Assembly: GCA_902801325.1 (NCBI GenBank)
Contig: CADCHQ010000011.1
Coordinates: forward strand, 1-64,000
Source of the DNA: an uncultured Bacteroidales bacterium
Lineage (GTDB): Bacteria; Bacteroidota; Bacteroidia; Bacteroidales; Bacteroidaceae
Direction: 5' to 3'
DNA: 64,000 bases
This document shows positions 31,301-39,266 of the stretch, in pieces. Every line of letters starts with the position of its first letter. Position 1 is the first letter of the stretch. Position numbers and translations under genes: made by a program. The notes under the pieces are model-generated. The model saw only the letters and a list, made by a program, of their open reading frames with translations, was not told the DNA's origin and made no database searches.

Positions 31301-33294
31301 CCTTTGTGTCGTGAATATGAATTGGCCGTAACCGTTAATGATGCAGGAATTATTGTCAGAGTTCCATTTATATATGTTGTCTTATCATTCTGCACACTTC
31401 CTTGACTTACTATAATGGGATAAGTTCCTACCGGTGAGGTTGAAGCCGCTGTTGTCGAAAGCTCAGGAACCCCATCCAAGGTTCCACTCTCTTCATAATC
31501 AAGTTCAGGTATACAGTCTCCATAAACCATTATCTTGTCAATGGCAGTAATCGTGGCTGGCGCATACTCTATAGTCAGTGTTCCATTTACATAACTAATA
31601 TCATAATTCTGGGATTGTGCACCAGAGGGAATAATATCATATGTACCAATTGGGCTATTTGCCGTGGCGCTACATATGATTGATGGTTGCGTTATTAGAA
31701 CATTATTGTCATCTCCATTTTTAAAACCACTATATGTCACCTCAAATATCGGATTGTTTTGGTCTATGTTGCGTTGATATGATTTGGCGGTAATGGTGAG
31801 TGGTGCTTTTACTATGGTAAGAGTGCCACAAACATAAGTCACATCTGGGTTGTTGACACTTCCTCGCGTTATGGTTATAGGATATGTTCCTACAGGGGAA
31901 CCAAACATTGCAGTGGTTGAGAGCTCTGGTGCACCATCTAATACACCACCGCTCTGTTCGTATGTAAGTTCGGGTATAACATCTCCATATACCACTGTTA
32001 GACTCGTTGCAGTGACGGTTGCTGGTGCATATTCAACCGTCAGCGTACCATTAACGTAACTAATATCATAGTTTGGGGCTTCTGCTCCTGAAGGGATAAT
32101 TTCGTATGTGCCAACAGGGCTATTTTGAGTTGCAACACAAGTGATTGTTGGTTCTTGGGTGAGTACATTTCCGTCTTCATTATTTTTGAATCCACTATAA
32201 TCAACTTCAAAGTCAGGGTTTTCTGTCCCTTCTTTTCGTATATAGGATTTAGCAGTGATTATCAAAGGTGCAGGTATTATTGTTAAAGTTCCATTAACAT
32301 AAACAAAAGTAGTGTCTTGTATGCTTCCTTGTGAAATAACTATTGGATAGATACCCACGGGAGATCCTTCCTCTGCTTCGCAAAAGATGGAAGGTTCTCC
32401 AGAAGAAGGAGTCCAATTTGCATCATACTCCCATATAGGATTATTATCACCATAGAATCGTATGTAACTCCTTGCCGTTATTGATAAAATTTGATTATTA
32501 ATAGACTTCCTATGCTCTACATAGATTGCATTGTCAATTTCATCACAAAATGGGGAGGAATAATATGATCCAACAATCACAATCGTGTCTCCCTCCTCTA
32601 TTGGGGGAGAAATTGAATTCCATATTTTGGTTGTGCCTTTGTAGTCAACAAGGCCATAGACATAAATGGAAACATCCTCGTTGTCGATGTCAATCAGGTC
32701 AAAGTTACCATAGTTAGTATTTCTGATAGAGCCCACGATTCCTGTCAACTTATACTTCGTCTGGGTATCTTTCTCTTCGAGGAACTGAGCAACGGAAATC
32801 TCTTCGTATTGCGAGAAATCGGGCTTTTCTTCCTCGCCACCACCGCCTTCTCCCGGTTCATTGCCTTCGTCAAAGAGTTCCCATTCAGAAATATTCCTGA
32901 TGCCCACTACCGAAAAGTACTTTGAGATGCTACCCTTCACAAGCAGAGTCTTACCTAGATTGGTGGGATTATCGACAAGGTTAAGAGCCGTTCTGGCAGC
33001 CGTATTGCTGGCCATCTGTGCAGGGATGCACCTTGTGTAGTTGGTCTCGCTCTGAGTGTCAGCCAACATAATGTTTGATCTTACTGCACCACTGGCAGTG
33101 GTGATAAAGTTTTCCAACTTGTTATCTGCCGAGCCTACAATATAAGCCAGCACCCAGCCTTCTTCGTCGGTTAGGCTGTTCACATTCATTGCCTGAAGGT
33201 CGGTCACAGTGTAAGGGTTACTCTTCGTTCCATCTCCAGCAAAAGTGACACTAGTGATAAACCATGTAATAAGAAAAAATAAAGATCTTTTCAT
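28372..33294 (-). CDS. large secreted MBG / BspA-LRR / dockerin-like surface protein
   Basis: The protein has 1640 residues. Order: signal peptide (about 1-19); a DUF6359-like region (20-150) and an OB-like domain (165-270); eight MBG repeats (about 275-890) in four alternating pairs of roughly 74 and 81 residues, each ending YVNGTLTI; about ten BspA-type leucine-rich repeats (LTSIPANAFNGCSVLKSIII and similar, 905-1460); one bacterial Ig-like domain (about 1490-1575); and two dockerin-like Ca-binding repeats at the C-terminus (DVNNDNHRSIADVTSLVNI and DVNRDGTISIADVTSLVNI). BspA repeats often bind host or bacterial surfaces, so an adhesin is the best guess. The gene is more A/T-rich than its neighbours. 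It starts 4 bp after the PD-(D/E)XK gene. Confidence 0.9.
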   Translation of the reverse strand: MKRSLFFLITWFITSVTFAGDGTKSNPYTVTDLQAMNVNSLTDEEGWVLAYIVGSADNKLENFITTASGAVRSNIMLADTQSETNYTRCIPAQMASNTAARTALNLVDNPTNLGKTLLVKGSISKYFSVVGIRNISEWELFDEGNEPGEGGGGEEEKPDFSQYEEISVAQFLEEKDTQTKYKLTGIVGSIRNTNYGNFDLIDIDNEDVSIYVYGLVDYKGTTKIWNSISPPIEEGDTIVIVGSYYSSPFCDEIDNAIYVEHRKSINNQILSITARSYIRFYGDNNPIWEYDANWTPSSGEPSIFCEAEEGSPVGIYPIVISQGSIQDTTFVYVNGTLTIIPAPLIITAKSYIRKEGTENPDFEVDYSGFKNNEDGNVLTQEPTITCVATQNSPVGTYEIIPSGAEAPNYDISYVNGTLTVEYAPATVTATSLTVVYGDVIPELTYEQSGGVLDGAPELSTTAMFGSPVGTYPITITRGSVNNPDVTYVCGTLTIVKAPLTITAKSYQRNIDQNNPIFEVTYSGFKNGDDNNVLITQPSIICSATANSPIGTYDIIPSGAQSQNYDISYVNGTLTIEYAPATITAIDKIMVYGDCIPELDYEESGTLDGVPELSTTAASTSPVGTYPIIVSQGSVQNDKTTYINGTLTIIPASLTVTANSYSRHKGEGNPVFIVSYEGFKNGEDESVLTTQPTITCVASADSPVGTYEIIPHGAESQNYDISYVNGTLTIEYAPATVTAINKTMAYGDCVPELNYEGSGTLDGIPELSTTATSTSPVGTYPIIVGQGSVQNNKTTYVNGTLTITPAPLTITAKSYTRKPGESNPKFDASYSGFRNGEDKKVLTQQPIFTCYATENSPEGEYEIIVSAAQATNYDISFINGTLSIVDYITFADNTVQTLCLDNWDSNNDGYLSKGEAAAVTDIGTVFRNSGITSFNELQLFTGLTSIPANAFNGCSVLKSIIIPNAVTSIGDFAFQGTSLKSLTIGSGVLTISNYAFHSATKPVKTIWLTNTPPTNYTSAEGIVNYVSNNLYTALSDKTVYSFLSSLFDVDGVKYVPISPSERTCDVIDCRYDASTEFVSIREAVEYRNITLTVKDVKPYAFYQDLSIKDIIMSNNGNIGAYAFSGIMGNFSANINNVGSIGSAAFLNSTGLKTLEIGEHVKDICNETFKSCSNLELALLQNSGIIGDYAFANNSSMNSCGIGGQVTSLGEHAFENCNNLQGIVIPNSVDSIGAYAFNNCSKLTSAKIGTGVETISSYAFSGCSSLTNMQIGNNVNHIREYAFRNCSALPTLKIPTAVNTIDDYVFAGCTNLSTVVMADKASELSLGSNGSSPLFVDCPLDSVYIGRNIMYPTSSNKGYSPFYRNASLRSVHITDRETEISDNEFYGCTNLKNVRIGDGVTTIGNWAFSGCSSLDYFAFGYRVQTIGQEAFSDCVSVTNIISKASNPPTCGTQALDDINKWNCTLRVLVGAAVRYQAADQWKEFFFIEESDKIGKPVESIALSENTKYIDGIGKTALLTASISPADAANQRVIWSSDNEAVATVNNGLVTAVSYGIANIVVTSEENEDITDTCLITVRISDEQLGDVNNDNHRSIADVTSLVNIILGKDAGSLNMQAADVNRDGTISIADVTSLVNIILGKE

Positions 33295-33298
33295 GATT

Positions 33299-33940
33299 TC
33301 ATTTAATATTATCTAATGTAGCATATCTAATTATAGATTCAGTTGACTCATCACCTTTGCTTATGTCATATTCGAGATAAACAATTAAGATCTTTTCCCT
33401 TTTGGAAAAACTAGAATATACTGAGGAATAACTGTTTTTAAACTTTACAAAATCAAATGTAGATATAACTCTCTCTTTAGTAGATTTGCATCCATAGATT
33501 AATAATATACCCAATTCGTAGGCGTTTGTTCCATGTGTAAATATATTTAATTTCTTTAAATCTTCCTCTAAACTCTCATTATTGGAACTCCTTTTTATTT
33601 CACACACAATCTCATGTCCCCAATTTGTCCCTTGACCAAGATGTAAAACTAAGTCAGGATATTTATCATCTCTTATTCCCTTCCCCTTTTTATGTTGATT
33701 GTTATAAAACCTTTCCAAGTGCTTGCCAGGCTCTCCATTTAATAATAGTTTACTTTCTTTTTTCTCCAGGATGTTTTCCCACTGTCTATATAATTCGTAG
33801 GCAAACACTCGCTCGCTATGCTCAACGGAACTTTTTTCCCTTTCATTGTCGCATGTCCAAAACATAGCATACTCTTTTTTTACCTGTTTTAACGCCTGAA
33901 AAAACAAACATAGGTTTTCATTATAAGTCTGAATGTTCAT
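33299..33940 (-). CDS. putative PD-(D/E)XK-type nuclease, uncharacterised
   Basis: The protein has 213 residues, with no signal peptide and low GC content. I do not recognise a named family. It contains KYPDLVLHLGQGTNWGHEIVCEIKRSS, with Asp96 and Glu114-x-Lys116 in the order and spacing of the PD-(D/E)XK nuclease core, preceded by a conserved-looking helix SSVEHSERVFAYELYRQWE. The ATG at 33940 is chosen because the in-frame ATG at 33970 falls inside the structured RNA. It lies between the RNA and the large surface-protein gene and ends 4 bp before it. It could be a restriction-like or defence nuclease, or a catalytically idle relative; this is inference from motif only. Confidence 0.6.
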   Translation of the reverse strand: MNIQTYNENLCLFFQALKQVKKEYAMFWTCDNEREKSSVEHSERVFAYELYRQWENILEKKESKLLLNGEPGKHLERFYNNQHKKGKGIRDDKYPDLVLHLGQGTNWGHEIVCEIKRSSNNESLEEDLKKLNIFTHGTNAYELGILLIYGCKSTKERVISTFDFVKFKNSYSSVYSSFSKREKILIVYLEYDISKGDESTESIIRYATLDNIK

Positions 33941-33964
33941 TGTATACCCTCCTGCACCTCCCAG

Positions 33965-34206
33965 CCCCACGGAGAACCTTTATTAACGTGAGAAGCGTGG
34001 AACTGTATCCACTCTCCACTCTGAGGCCGTGAGAAAACCTTGTACAAGAGATGCGGCTAAAGTCCACGCTTACGCATGGAAGCCATCATGTCCTCTTGTT
34101 GTACTAGAAATTTCTCGCGTTTCAGAGTGCAAGACGAGCATAACGCTTCTTTTATTCCCGATAAGATACGCAGTCGCTACTGCATAGTGAGACGAGTCTC
34201 ACGGGG
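33965..34206 (-). ncRNA. 6S-like structured small RNA (candidate ssrS / Bacteroidales-1-type)
   Basis: The minus strand folds into one long rod. The outer stem is CGGGAA with TTCTCCG (34155-34160/33970-33976). AGAAGCGT pairs with ACGCTTCT (34143-34150/33991-33998). A large bubble (34130-34142 against 33999-34016) follows, then CACTCTGA/TCAGAGTG (34122-34129/34017-34024) and GAGAAA/TTTCTC (34111-34116/34031-34036). Further bulged pairs lead to a GTAA tetraloop (34070-34073) on the stem TCCATGC/GCGTGGA. G-T pairs fit only minus-strand transcription. Two small hairpins lie at the 5' end. Rod, central bubble and terminal hairpin are the 6S RNA layout, which sequesters RNA polymerase in stationary phase. 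No clear terminator is seen, so the 3' end is approximate. Confidence 0.7.
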
Positions 34207-34214
34207 CAAAGATA
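34207..34214 (-). promoter_or_regulatory. -7 box of the 6S-like RNA
   Basis: Exact TATCTTTG on the minus strand, immediately ahead of the structured RNA. No strong TTTG is found at 19-21 bp upstream. Confidence 0.55.
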
Positions 34215-34344
34215 CGAATAAAAGTTTAAAAGGTTAACAGGTTAACGGTTTATTTTTCTCATTGTGCAATATAAGAATAAAAGTTTAATGTTTAATGTAT
34301 GCTTTCACGCGCACGCGCGCATTCAATATATTTTTTGAGCAAAA

Positions 34345-34431
34345 ATCTACTGAATCTACTGCAAGAATGATTTAATCAGTTAATTGCCAATAACATGCGA
34401 TGCAGTAGATTCGAAAAATGAATCTACTGCA
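34345..34431. repeat. AATCTACTG repeats with a perfect 12 bp inverted pair
   Basis: GAATCTACTGCA occurs at 34352-34363 and 34420-34431, with its complement TGCAGTAGATTC at 34401-34412. A shorter AATCTACTG is at 34345-34353. The inverted pair is separated by 7 nt. It could be a regulator-binding site. The 34215-34344 stretch around a CGCGCACGCGCGC run shows nothing else. Confidence 0.6.
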
Positions 34432-34454
34432 ATCAGCTGATTTAGGCAAAAACA

Positions 34455-34690
34455 GGGGGTAGGTCTTACGCCGATAAGGCTTAGGGCTTATGACGATAAG
34501 ATATAGGTCTTCCGGTAGAAACACTTAGGAGGATAAGTCTCGGCCCTTAGGAGGATAAGCCTCGGCTCGCAGGAGGATGGAGCCGAACGCCTAAGGAGGA
34601 AAGACTGAACGTCGACGTGAAAGGATTGTCGCACGCCGTGAAACGAATATTGCACGGCGTGCAACGATAATCTCACGCCGTGCAATATTT
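34455..34690. repeat. tandem palindromic array B (22 bp units, three themes)
   Basis: Successive 22 bp units change theme: GATAAGGCTTAGGGCTTATG-like units (34473-34515), TTAGGAGGATAAG..CTCGGC-like units (34533-34605), and GCACGCCGTG/GCACGGCGTGC units with 22 bp spacing (34631-34685). It lies between the 6S-like RNA and dxs. Confidence 0.7.
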
Positions 34691-34781
34691 TGCAATATTA
34701 TTCCTTCACATATAATTGAGTTTTTTGAACCAAATTTGGTTAAATTCTCGCCCTAAGGCAGTTCCTTTCACAATTATTTAG

Positions 34782-34789
34782 TATCTTCG
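34782..34789 (+). promoter_or_regulatory. -7 box of dxs-trkA
   Basis: TATCTTCG (one mismatch to TAnnTTTG) ends 4 nt before the dxs ATG, predicting a leaderless mRNA. No clear -33 TTTG is found. Confidence 0.4.
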
Positions 34790-34793
34790 CAAG

Positions 34794-36674
34794 ATGAATC
34801 TACTTGAAACAATACAAATACCTGCTGATTTGAGGCAGTTGAACATAGAGCAACTGCCGCAAGTGTGTGATGAATTACGCCAATATATCATACGTTCACT
34901 GGCCGATAACCCTGGGCACTTCGCCTCAAGTCTGGGTACAGTAGAGCTGACCGTTGCACTGCATTATGTATTCAATACACCTGAGGACCGAATCGTATGG
35001 GACGTCGGGCATCAGGCTTATGGGCATAAGATATTGACGGGGCGTCGTGAACGTTTCTCTACAAACAGGAAGTTGGGAGGTTTGAAGCCTTTCCCCTCAC
35101 CCGAGGAAAGCGAATACGACACATGTACCTGTGGACACGCCTCCAACTCGATATCCATAGCCTTAGGCATGGCCGTTGCCGCTCAGAAGCAAGGCTCAGA
35201 GCGCAAGGTCGTGGCCGTTATTGGCGACGGAAGTATGACTGGAGGGCTTGCCTTCGAAGGACTGAACAATGCTGCCAGTACGCCCAACGACATGCTTATC
35301 ATCCTTAACGACAATGACATGTCCATCGACCGCAATGTGGGAGGTATGGGCGAATACTTGCATAAGCTGCACACAAGTTCGGCTTATAATAAGCTGAGAT
35401 ACAGTGCCTCTAAGACCCTTTACAAATGGGGCGTTCTAAACGACGACCGCAAGGGAAGGGTGCTACGCTTCAATAATGCCATAAAGTCGCTGCTCACCAA
35501 CCAACGGAACATGTTCGAGGGCTTGAACATCCGATATTTCGGTCCAGAGGACGGACACGACGTCATTGGCCTCGTCAAGACCATGCAACGCATCAAGGAC
35601 ATGAAAGGGCCCAAGATGTTGCACATCCATACCATCAAAGGCAAAGGCTTTGAACCTGCCGAACGGGATGCCACAGTATGGCACGCGCCAGGCAAGTTCG
35701 ACCCTGAGACGGGACAGCGCATCAAATCAGAACAAGGCAAGCAAACCCCGCTTCGCTTTCAGGATGTATTTGGTGAGACCTTGCTCGAACTGGCAAGAGA
35801 GAACGAGCGTATCGTAGGCGTAACACCTGCCATGCCTACTGGTTGCAGCCTCTGCATCATGCAGAAGGAGATGCCTGAACGAGTGTTCGACGTTGGTATT
35901 GCCGAAGGTCATGCCGTCACCTTCTCGGCTGGAATGGCACGCGAGGGATTGCTTCCCTTCTGCAACATCTATTCTTCGTTTAGTCAACGAGCTTACGACA
36001 ACATCATCCATGATGTGGCCATCAGTCGTCTGCCTGTGGTGCTGTGCCTCGATCGTGCCGGTCTTGTGGGAGAAGACGGTCCTACGCATCATGGTGCCTT
36101 TGACCTCGCCTTCCTGCGTCCCATTCCTGGCCTTACCATCGCCTCACCTATGGACGAAGCCGAACTGCGTAGGTTGATGTACACAGCCCAACTGCCCGAC
36201 AAGGGTCCCTTCGTCATCCGCTATCCACGAGGCAAAGGCGTACTCACCGACTGGCATTGTCCCTTGGAGGAAATCCCAGTTGGAAAGGGACGCAAGCTTA
36301 GGGACGGACAGGGTGAAACGGCCGTGCTCTCCATTGGCCCCATCGGTAATGTTGCAGCCGAAGCCATAGAAGAAAACGGTCTCGACATTGCCCACTATGA
36401 CATGCGCTTCCTTAAGCCCCTCGACGAAGACATACTCGAAGAAGTAGGCAAACGCTACAAGCGCATCGTCACCATTGAGGACGGAGCCATAGAAGGAGGC
36501 TTAGGTACAGCTGTACTGGAATGGATGTCTGACCACGGCTATAAGCCCGAAGTCAAACGTCTTGGCCTCCCCGATCAGTTCGTAGAGCATGGCACTCCAG
36601 CCGAGCTTTATCACATAGTGGGACTGGATAAAGAGAGTATAAAAAAGACTCTCCTCCCTACCCCTCTCAGCTAA
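34794..36674 (+). CDS. dxs: 1-deoxy-D-xylulose-5-phosphate synthase
   Basis: The protein has 626 residues and uses ThDP. It condenses pyruvate and glyceraldehyde-3-phosphate, the first step of the MEP isoprenoid pathway. It shows the ThDP/Mg motif [19 protein letters not shown] (residues near 143-160, with the N of LNDND downstream) and the transketolase-type [19 protein letters not shown]. The last residues, [10 protein letters not shown], and the stop codon are supplied by a GC-palindrome element, so the native C-terminus has been replaced by a few residues. In Bacteroides dxs is usually followed by trkA and trkH; here trkA follows but trkH does not. Confidence 0.96.
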   Translation: MNLLETIQIPADLRQLNIEQLPQVCDELRQYIIRSLADNPGHFASSLGTVELTVALHYVFNTPEDRIVWDVGHQAYGHKILTGRRERFSTNRKLGGLKPFPSPEESEYDTCTCGHASNSISIALGMAVAAQKQGSERKVVAVIGDGSMTGGLAFEGLNNAASTPNDMLIILNDNDMSIDRNVGGMGEYLHKLHTSSAYNKLRYSASKTLYKWGVLNDDRKGRVLRFNNAIKSLLTNQRNMFEGLNIRYFGPEDGHDVIGLVKTMQRIKDMKGPKMLHIHTIKGKGFEPAERDATVWHAPGKFDPETGQRIKSEQGKQTPLRFQDVFGETLLELARENERIVGVTPAMPTGCSLCIMQKEMPERVFDVGIAEGHAVTFSAGMAREGLLPFCNIYSSFSQRAYDNIIHDVAISRLPVVLCLDRAGLVGEDGPTHHGAFDLAFLRPIPGLTIASPMDEAELRRLMYTAQLPDKGPFVIRYPRGKGVLTDWHCPLEEIPVGKGRKLRDGQGETAVLSIGPIGNVAAEAIEENGLDIAHYDMRFLKPLDEDILEEVGKRYKRIVTIEDGAIEGGLGTAVLEWMSDHGYKPEVKRLGLPDQFVEHGTPAELYHIVGLDKESIKKTLLPTPLS

Positions 36675-36690
36675 GGAGGGGAGTGTATAC
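36645..36690. repeat. GC-palindrome element over the dxs stop codon
   Basis: GACTCTCCTCCCTACCCCTC, TCAGCTAA, GGAGGGGAGTG. It encodes the final eight or so residues and the stop of dxs. Confidence 0.8.
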
Positions 36691-36749
36691 TCACATGAAA
36701 GACGATATCTACTATATGAATATAATTTCACCATTAGCAAATGTTAATA

Positions 36750-36789
36750 TTCCCCTCCTTAACAGGGAGGGGCCAGGGGGGAGTCTTCT
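36750..36789. repeat. GC-palindrome element ending at the trkA start
   Basis: TCCCCTCCTTAACAGGGAGG, then GGCCAGGGGGGAGTC, reaching to 6 nt before the trkA ATG. It faces the element at 36645-36690 across a 60 bp gap. Confidence 0.75.
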
Positions 36790-38184
36790 ATGAAAATCAT
36801 CATCGCAGGTGCAGGAGCCGTAGGTAGTCATCTGGCCCGACTCCTATCGAAAGACGATCAAGACATCGTAGTCATCGACGAAAGTCAGGTAAAGACCGAC
36901 TCACTTACCGACTCGGGCGACTACGACCTGATGACCATCAACATGCCTCCTACAAGTATCACGGCTATGAAGGAGGCAGGTGTCCAGCATGCAAACCTCT
37001 TCATTGCCGTAACTCCCGACGAGTCACGCAACATCACCTGCTGCATGCTTGCCCACACATTAGGAGCACAAAAGACCGTTGCCCGTATCGATAATGCCGA
37101 ATACATGCAACCTCAATACCAAGAGATATTCCATCGTATGGGCATCGACTCGCTTATCTACCCCGAAGTACTTGCCTCGCGAGAGATACTGGAAGGACTC
37201 AAGCACTCATGGGTTAGGCAATATTGGGAGATACACGGCGGAGCGCTCATCATGATGGGTATAAAGCTAAGGGAAACGGCTCACATACTTGATGTCCCCT
37301 TGCGCGAACTATGCCCACCCGATGCTCCATACCATATTGTTACCATCAAGAGAGACGACCAAACCATCATCCCAGGCGGTAACGATTGCTTGCAACTAGG
37401 TGATATCGCTTACTTCATAACCACCAGGAAACACACCGCACTCATCCGCGAGCTTGTAGGCAAGGAGGATTACCCCGATGTCCGTAGCGTTATGGTCATG
37501 GGAGGCGGACGTATATCCGTCAACATTGCGCACCAAAAGCCTGACTGGCTAAAGATGAAGATAGTGGAGCGTAATGAAGAGCGGTGCTACCAGCTTAATG
37601 ACTTGCTTGAGAATGATGATATAGTTGTCATTCATGGTGATGGTAGAGACACGGGCACACTCATAGACGAAGGCATAAAGAAGTGCCAAGCCTTTGCTGC
37701 CCTCACACCCGAGACAGAGACCAACATCCTTGCATGCCTTGCTGCCAAGCGTCTAGGCGTCAGGAAGACCGTGGCCTTAGTAGAGAACATGGACTATGTC
37801 AATATGGCTGAGAAGCTAGACATCGGTACTATCATAAACAAGAAGGTAATTGCTGCCAGCCACATCCACCAGATGATGCTACGTGCCGACGTAACGACGA
37901 TGAAGAGCCTCACTATCGCCAGTGCAGACGTGGCCGAGTTCGTAGCCCTCGAAGGTTCAGCCATCACAGGCAAACCCATTAGGGAGTTGCGCTTCCCACG
38001 TGGGGTCACTTTGGGCGGATTGATTAGGGATAAGATAGGTATGCCTATTAATGGTAGCACGGTTATTCAGCCCGGTGACAGCGTAGTCGTCTTTGCCATC
38101 GACGGGCTCATCAAGCAGATTGACCACTTCTTCCGCAAGCCAGAAGGGGGCATCATTACAAAGATAATCGACAAACTAAAGTAA
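36790..38184 (+). CDS. trkA: Trk system potassium uptake regulator TrkA
   Basis: The protein has 464 residues and is cytosolic and membrane-associated. It binds NAD(H)/ATP and gates the TrkH K+ channel. It has two tandem RCK units, each a Rossmann TrkA-N domain followed by a TrkA-C domain: MKIIIAGAGAVGSHLARLL at residue 1 and VMVMGGGRISVNIA near 235, with acidic strand ends (VVIDES, KIVERNEE). It is probably cotranscribed with dxs through the repeat-filled gap. Its stop codon is only 1 bp from the stop of the convergent DUF4435 gene, where other Bacteroidales often carry trkH. Confidence 0.93.
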   Translation: MKIIIAGAGAVGSHLARLLSKDDQDIVVIDESQVKTDSLTDSGDYDLMTINMPPTSITAMKEAGVQHANLFIAVTPDESRNITCCMLAHTLGAQKTVARIDNAEYMQPQYQEIFHRMGIDSLIYPEVLASREILEGLKHSWVRQYWEIHGGALIMMGIKLRETAHILDVPLRELCPPDAPYHIVTIKRDDQTIIPGGNDCLQLGDIAYFITTRKHTALIRELVGKEDYPDVRSVMVMGGGRISVNIAHQKPDWLKMKIVERNEERCYQLNDLLENDDIVVIHGDGRDTGTLIDEGIKKCQAFAALTPETETNILACLAAKRLGVRKTVALVENMDYVNMAEKLDIGTIINKKVIAASHIHQMMLRADVTTMKSLTIASADVAEFVALEGSAITGKPIRELRFPRGVTLGGLIRDKIGMPINGSTVIQPGDSVVVFAIDGLIKQIDHFFRKPEGGIITKIIDKLK

Positions 38185-38185
38185 G

Positions 38186-39244
38186 TTAGGGAGTTGAGGC
38201 ACTAACCTTTGGCTCTTCATCCGCAGTCGATGTGGTTGAAGGGCCATTTATTTTATCCACGAAGGCTCGGATGTCGTTCCTCAAACGTTGGTAAGGTTCG
38301 CTCTGAAGGAACTTAGTGCTTTTGCGCAACATCTGGTCGATGGGCGACTGACGTCGTTGATAGCACGAGAGTTCGTTCTGTCGTTGCTGCGTATGAACCG
38401 CATTCCTCCGGATCTCAGCCTCGCGCTCTTTGCGCAGTTGGACACAGATGGGGGTGAGCAAGGGCAGGACGACACCGTCGAAAAGGGTATGCCCTTGCAT
38501 GTAAAGGTATGTAGTTTCGGGCGTCAAACCTAAGGAAAGTAGCTGGTCACGCAAGGGCTTATAGGTGGCCTTGCCTTGAGGATAGTGCTGCTGCATCCAG
38601 TTTATCTTGCGGTTAACCACATGACGAAGGGACTCCAAGGTGCGCTCGGGATGGAAGGGATTCACTTCGCGTAAGCTCACAAGTGCCCCGAAGTCCATCA
38701 GCGTGAACCGGGAGTAGCAGTCATAACGATATACCCATACGTTCCAAACGAATAGAGGCCAGATGATGCGGCTATACTCCTCCATGAACGCTTCCAAGTC
38801 CACTATCTCCCTATCGTTCAGGACTGCCATGACGCACACCTCATGCAATCCCTTGGCATAGCACTGGAAGTTCTCGATGGCATACACATAGGTGTGGAAG
38901 ACATAAGGGTTGGTTATAATCTCCTTGGATACGGGCGTCGTGCCTTGCATCATGAAGTCATAGTCGGCATCGACGCAAGCAATGAGGTTCTCGCCCAGGA
39001 CGGTAGTGCCCAAAGTATTGGCGAGTACGTTCTTCTTTCCCTTACCAAGGTTGGTCTTCGACGGAAGCATGACCTCGAACGTCAGGGTGTCTGACTCGAA
39101 TTCATCAAGCACCGAACGCCAAAAGAACACATCATCATAGCTCTCTACATAGGCCACCACCCTGCGACGTGAAGACTTTGGTCGCAGACGGTTAGCGGCT
39201 TCGATGTAGCGCGAACTAATGTTATCGTATAATCTGTGGGCCAC
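38186..39244 (-). CDS. DUF4435 / TOPRIM-like protein (AriB-like)
   Basis: The protein has 352 residues. The N-terminal half shows the TOPRIM-type pattern of DUF4435: Glu34 in VAYVESYDDVFFWRSVL and Asp92-Ala-Asp94 with Asp96 in ACVDADYDF, the metal-binding residues of OLD/TOPRIM nucleases. The C-terminal region (about 265-352) is highly charged. It begins 22 bp after the AAA ATPase gene. An ABC-type ATPase followed by a DUF4435 effector is the makeup of PARIS (AriA-AriB), in which the effector is released when a phage anti-restriction protein is sensed. The pair could also be a related Bacteroidales DUF4435 system with another trigger. Confidence 0.75.
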   Translation of the reverse strand: MAHRLYDNISSRYIEAANRLRPKSSRRRVVAYVESYDDVFFWRSVLDEFESDTLTFEVMLPSKTNLGKGKKNVLANTLGTTVLGENLIACVDADYDFMMQGTTPVSKEIITNPYVFHTYVYAIENFQCYAKGLHEVCVMAVLNDREIVDLEAFMEEYSRIIWPLFVWNVWVYRYDCYSRFTLMDFGALVSLREVNPFHPERTLESLRHVVNRKINWMQQHYPQGKATYKPLRDQLLSLGLTPETTYLYMQGHTLFDGVVLPLLTPICVQLRKEREAEIRRNAVHTQQRQNELSCYQRRQSPIDQMLRKSTKFLQSEPYQRLRNDIRAFVDKINGPSTTSTADEEPKVSASTP

Positions 39245-39266
39245 GAGCTTACTATCTTCCTGATTA

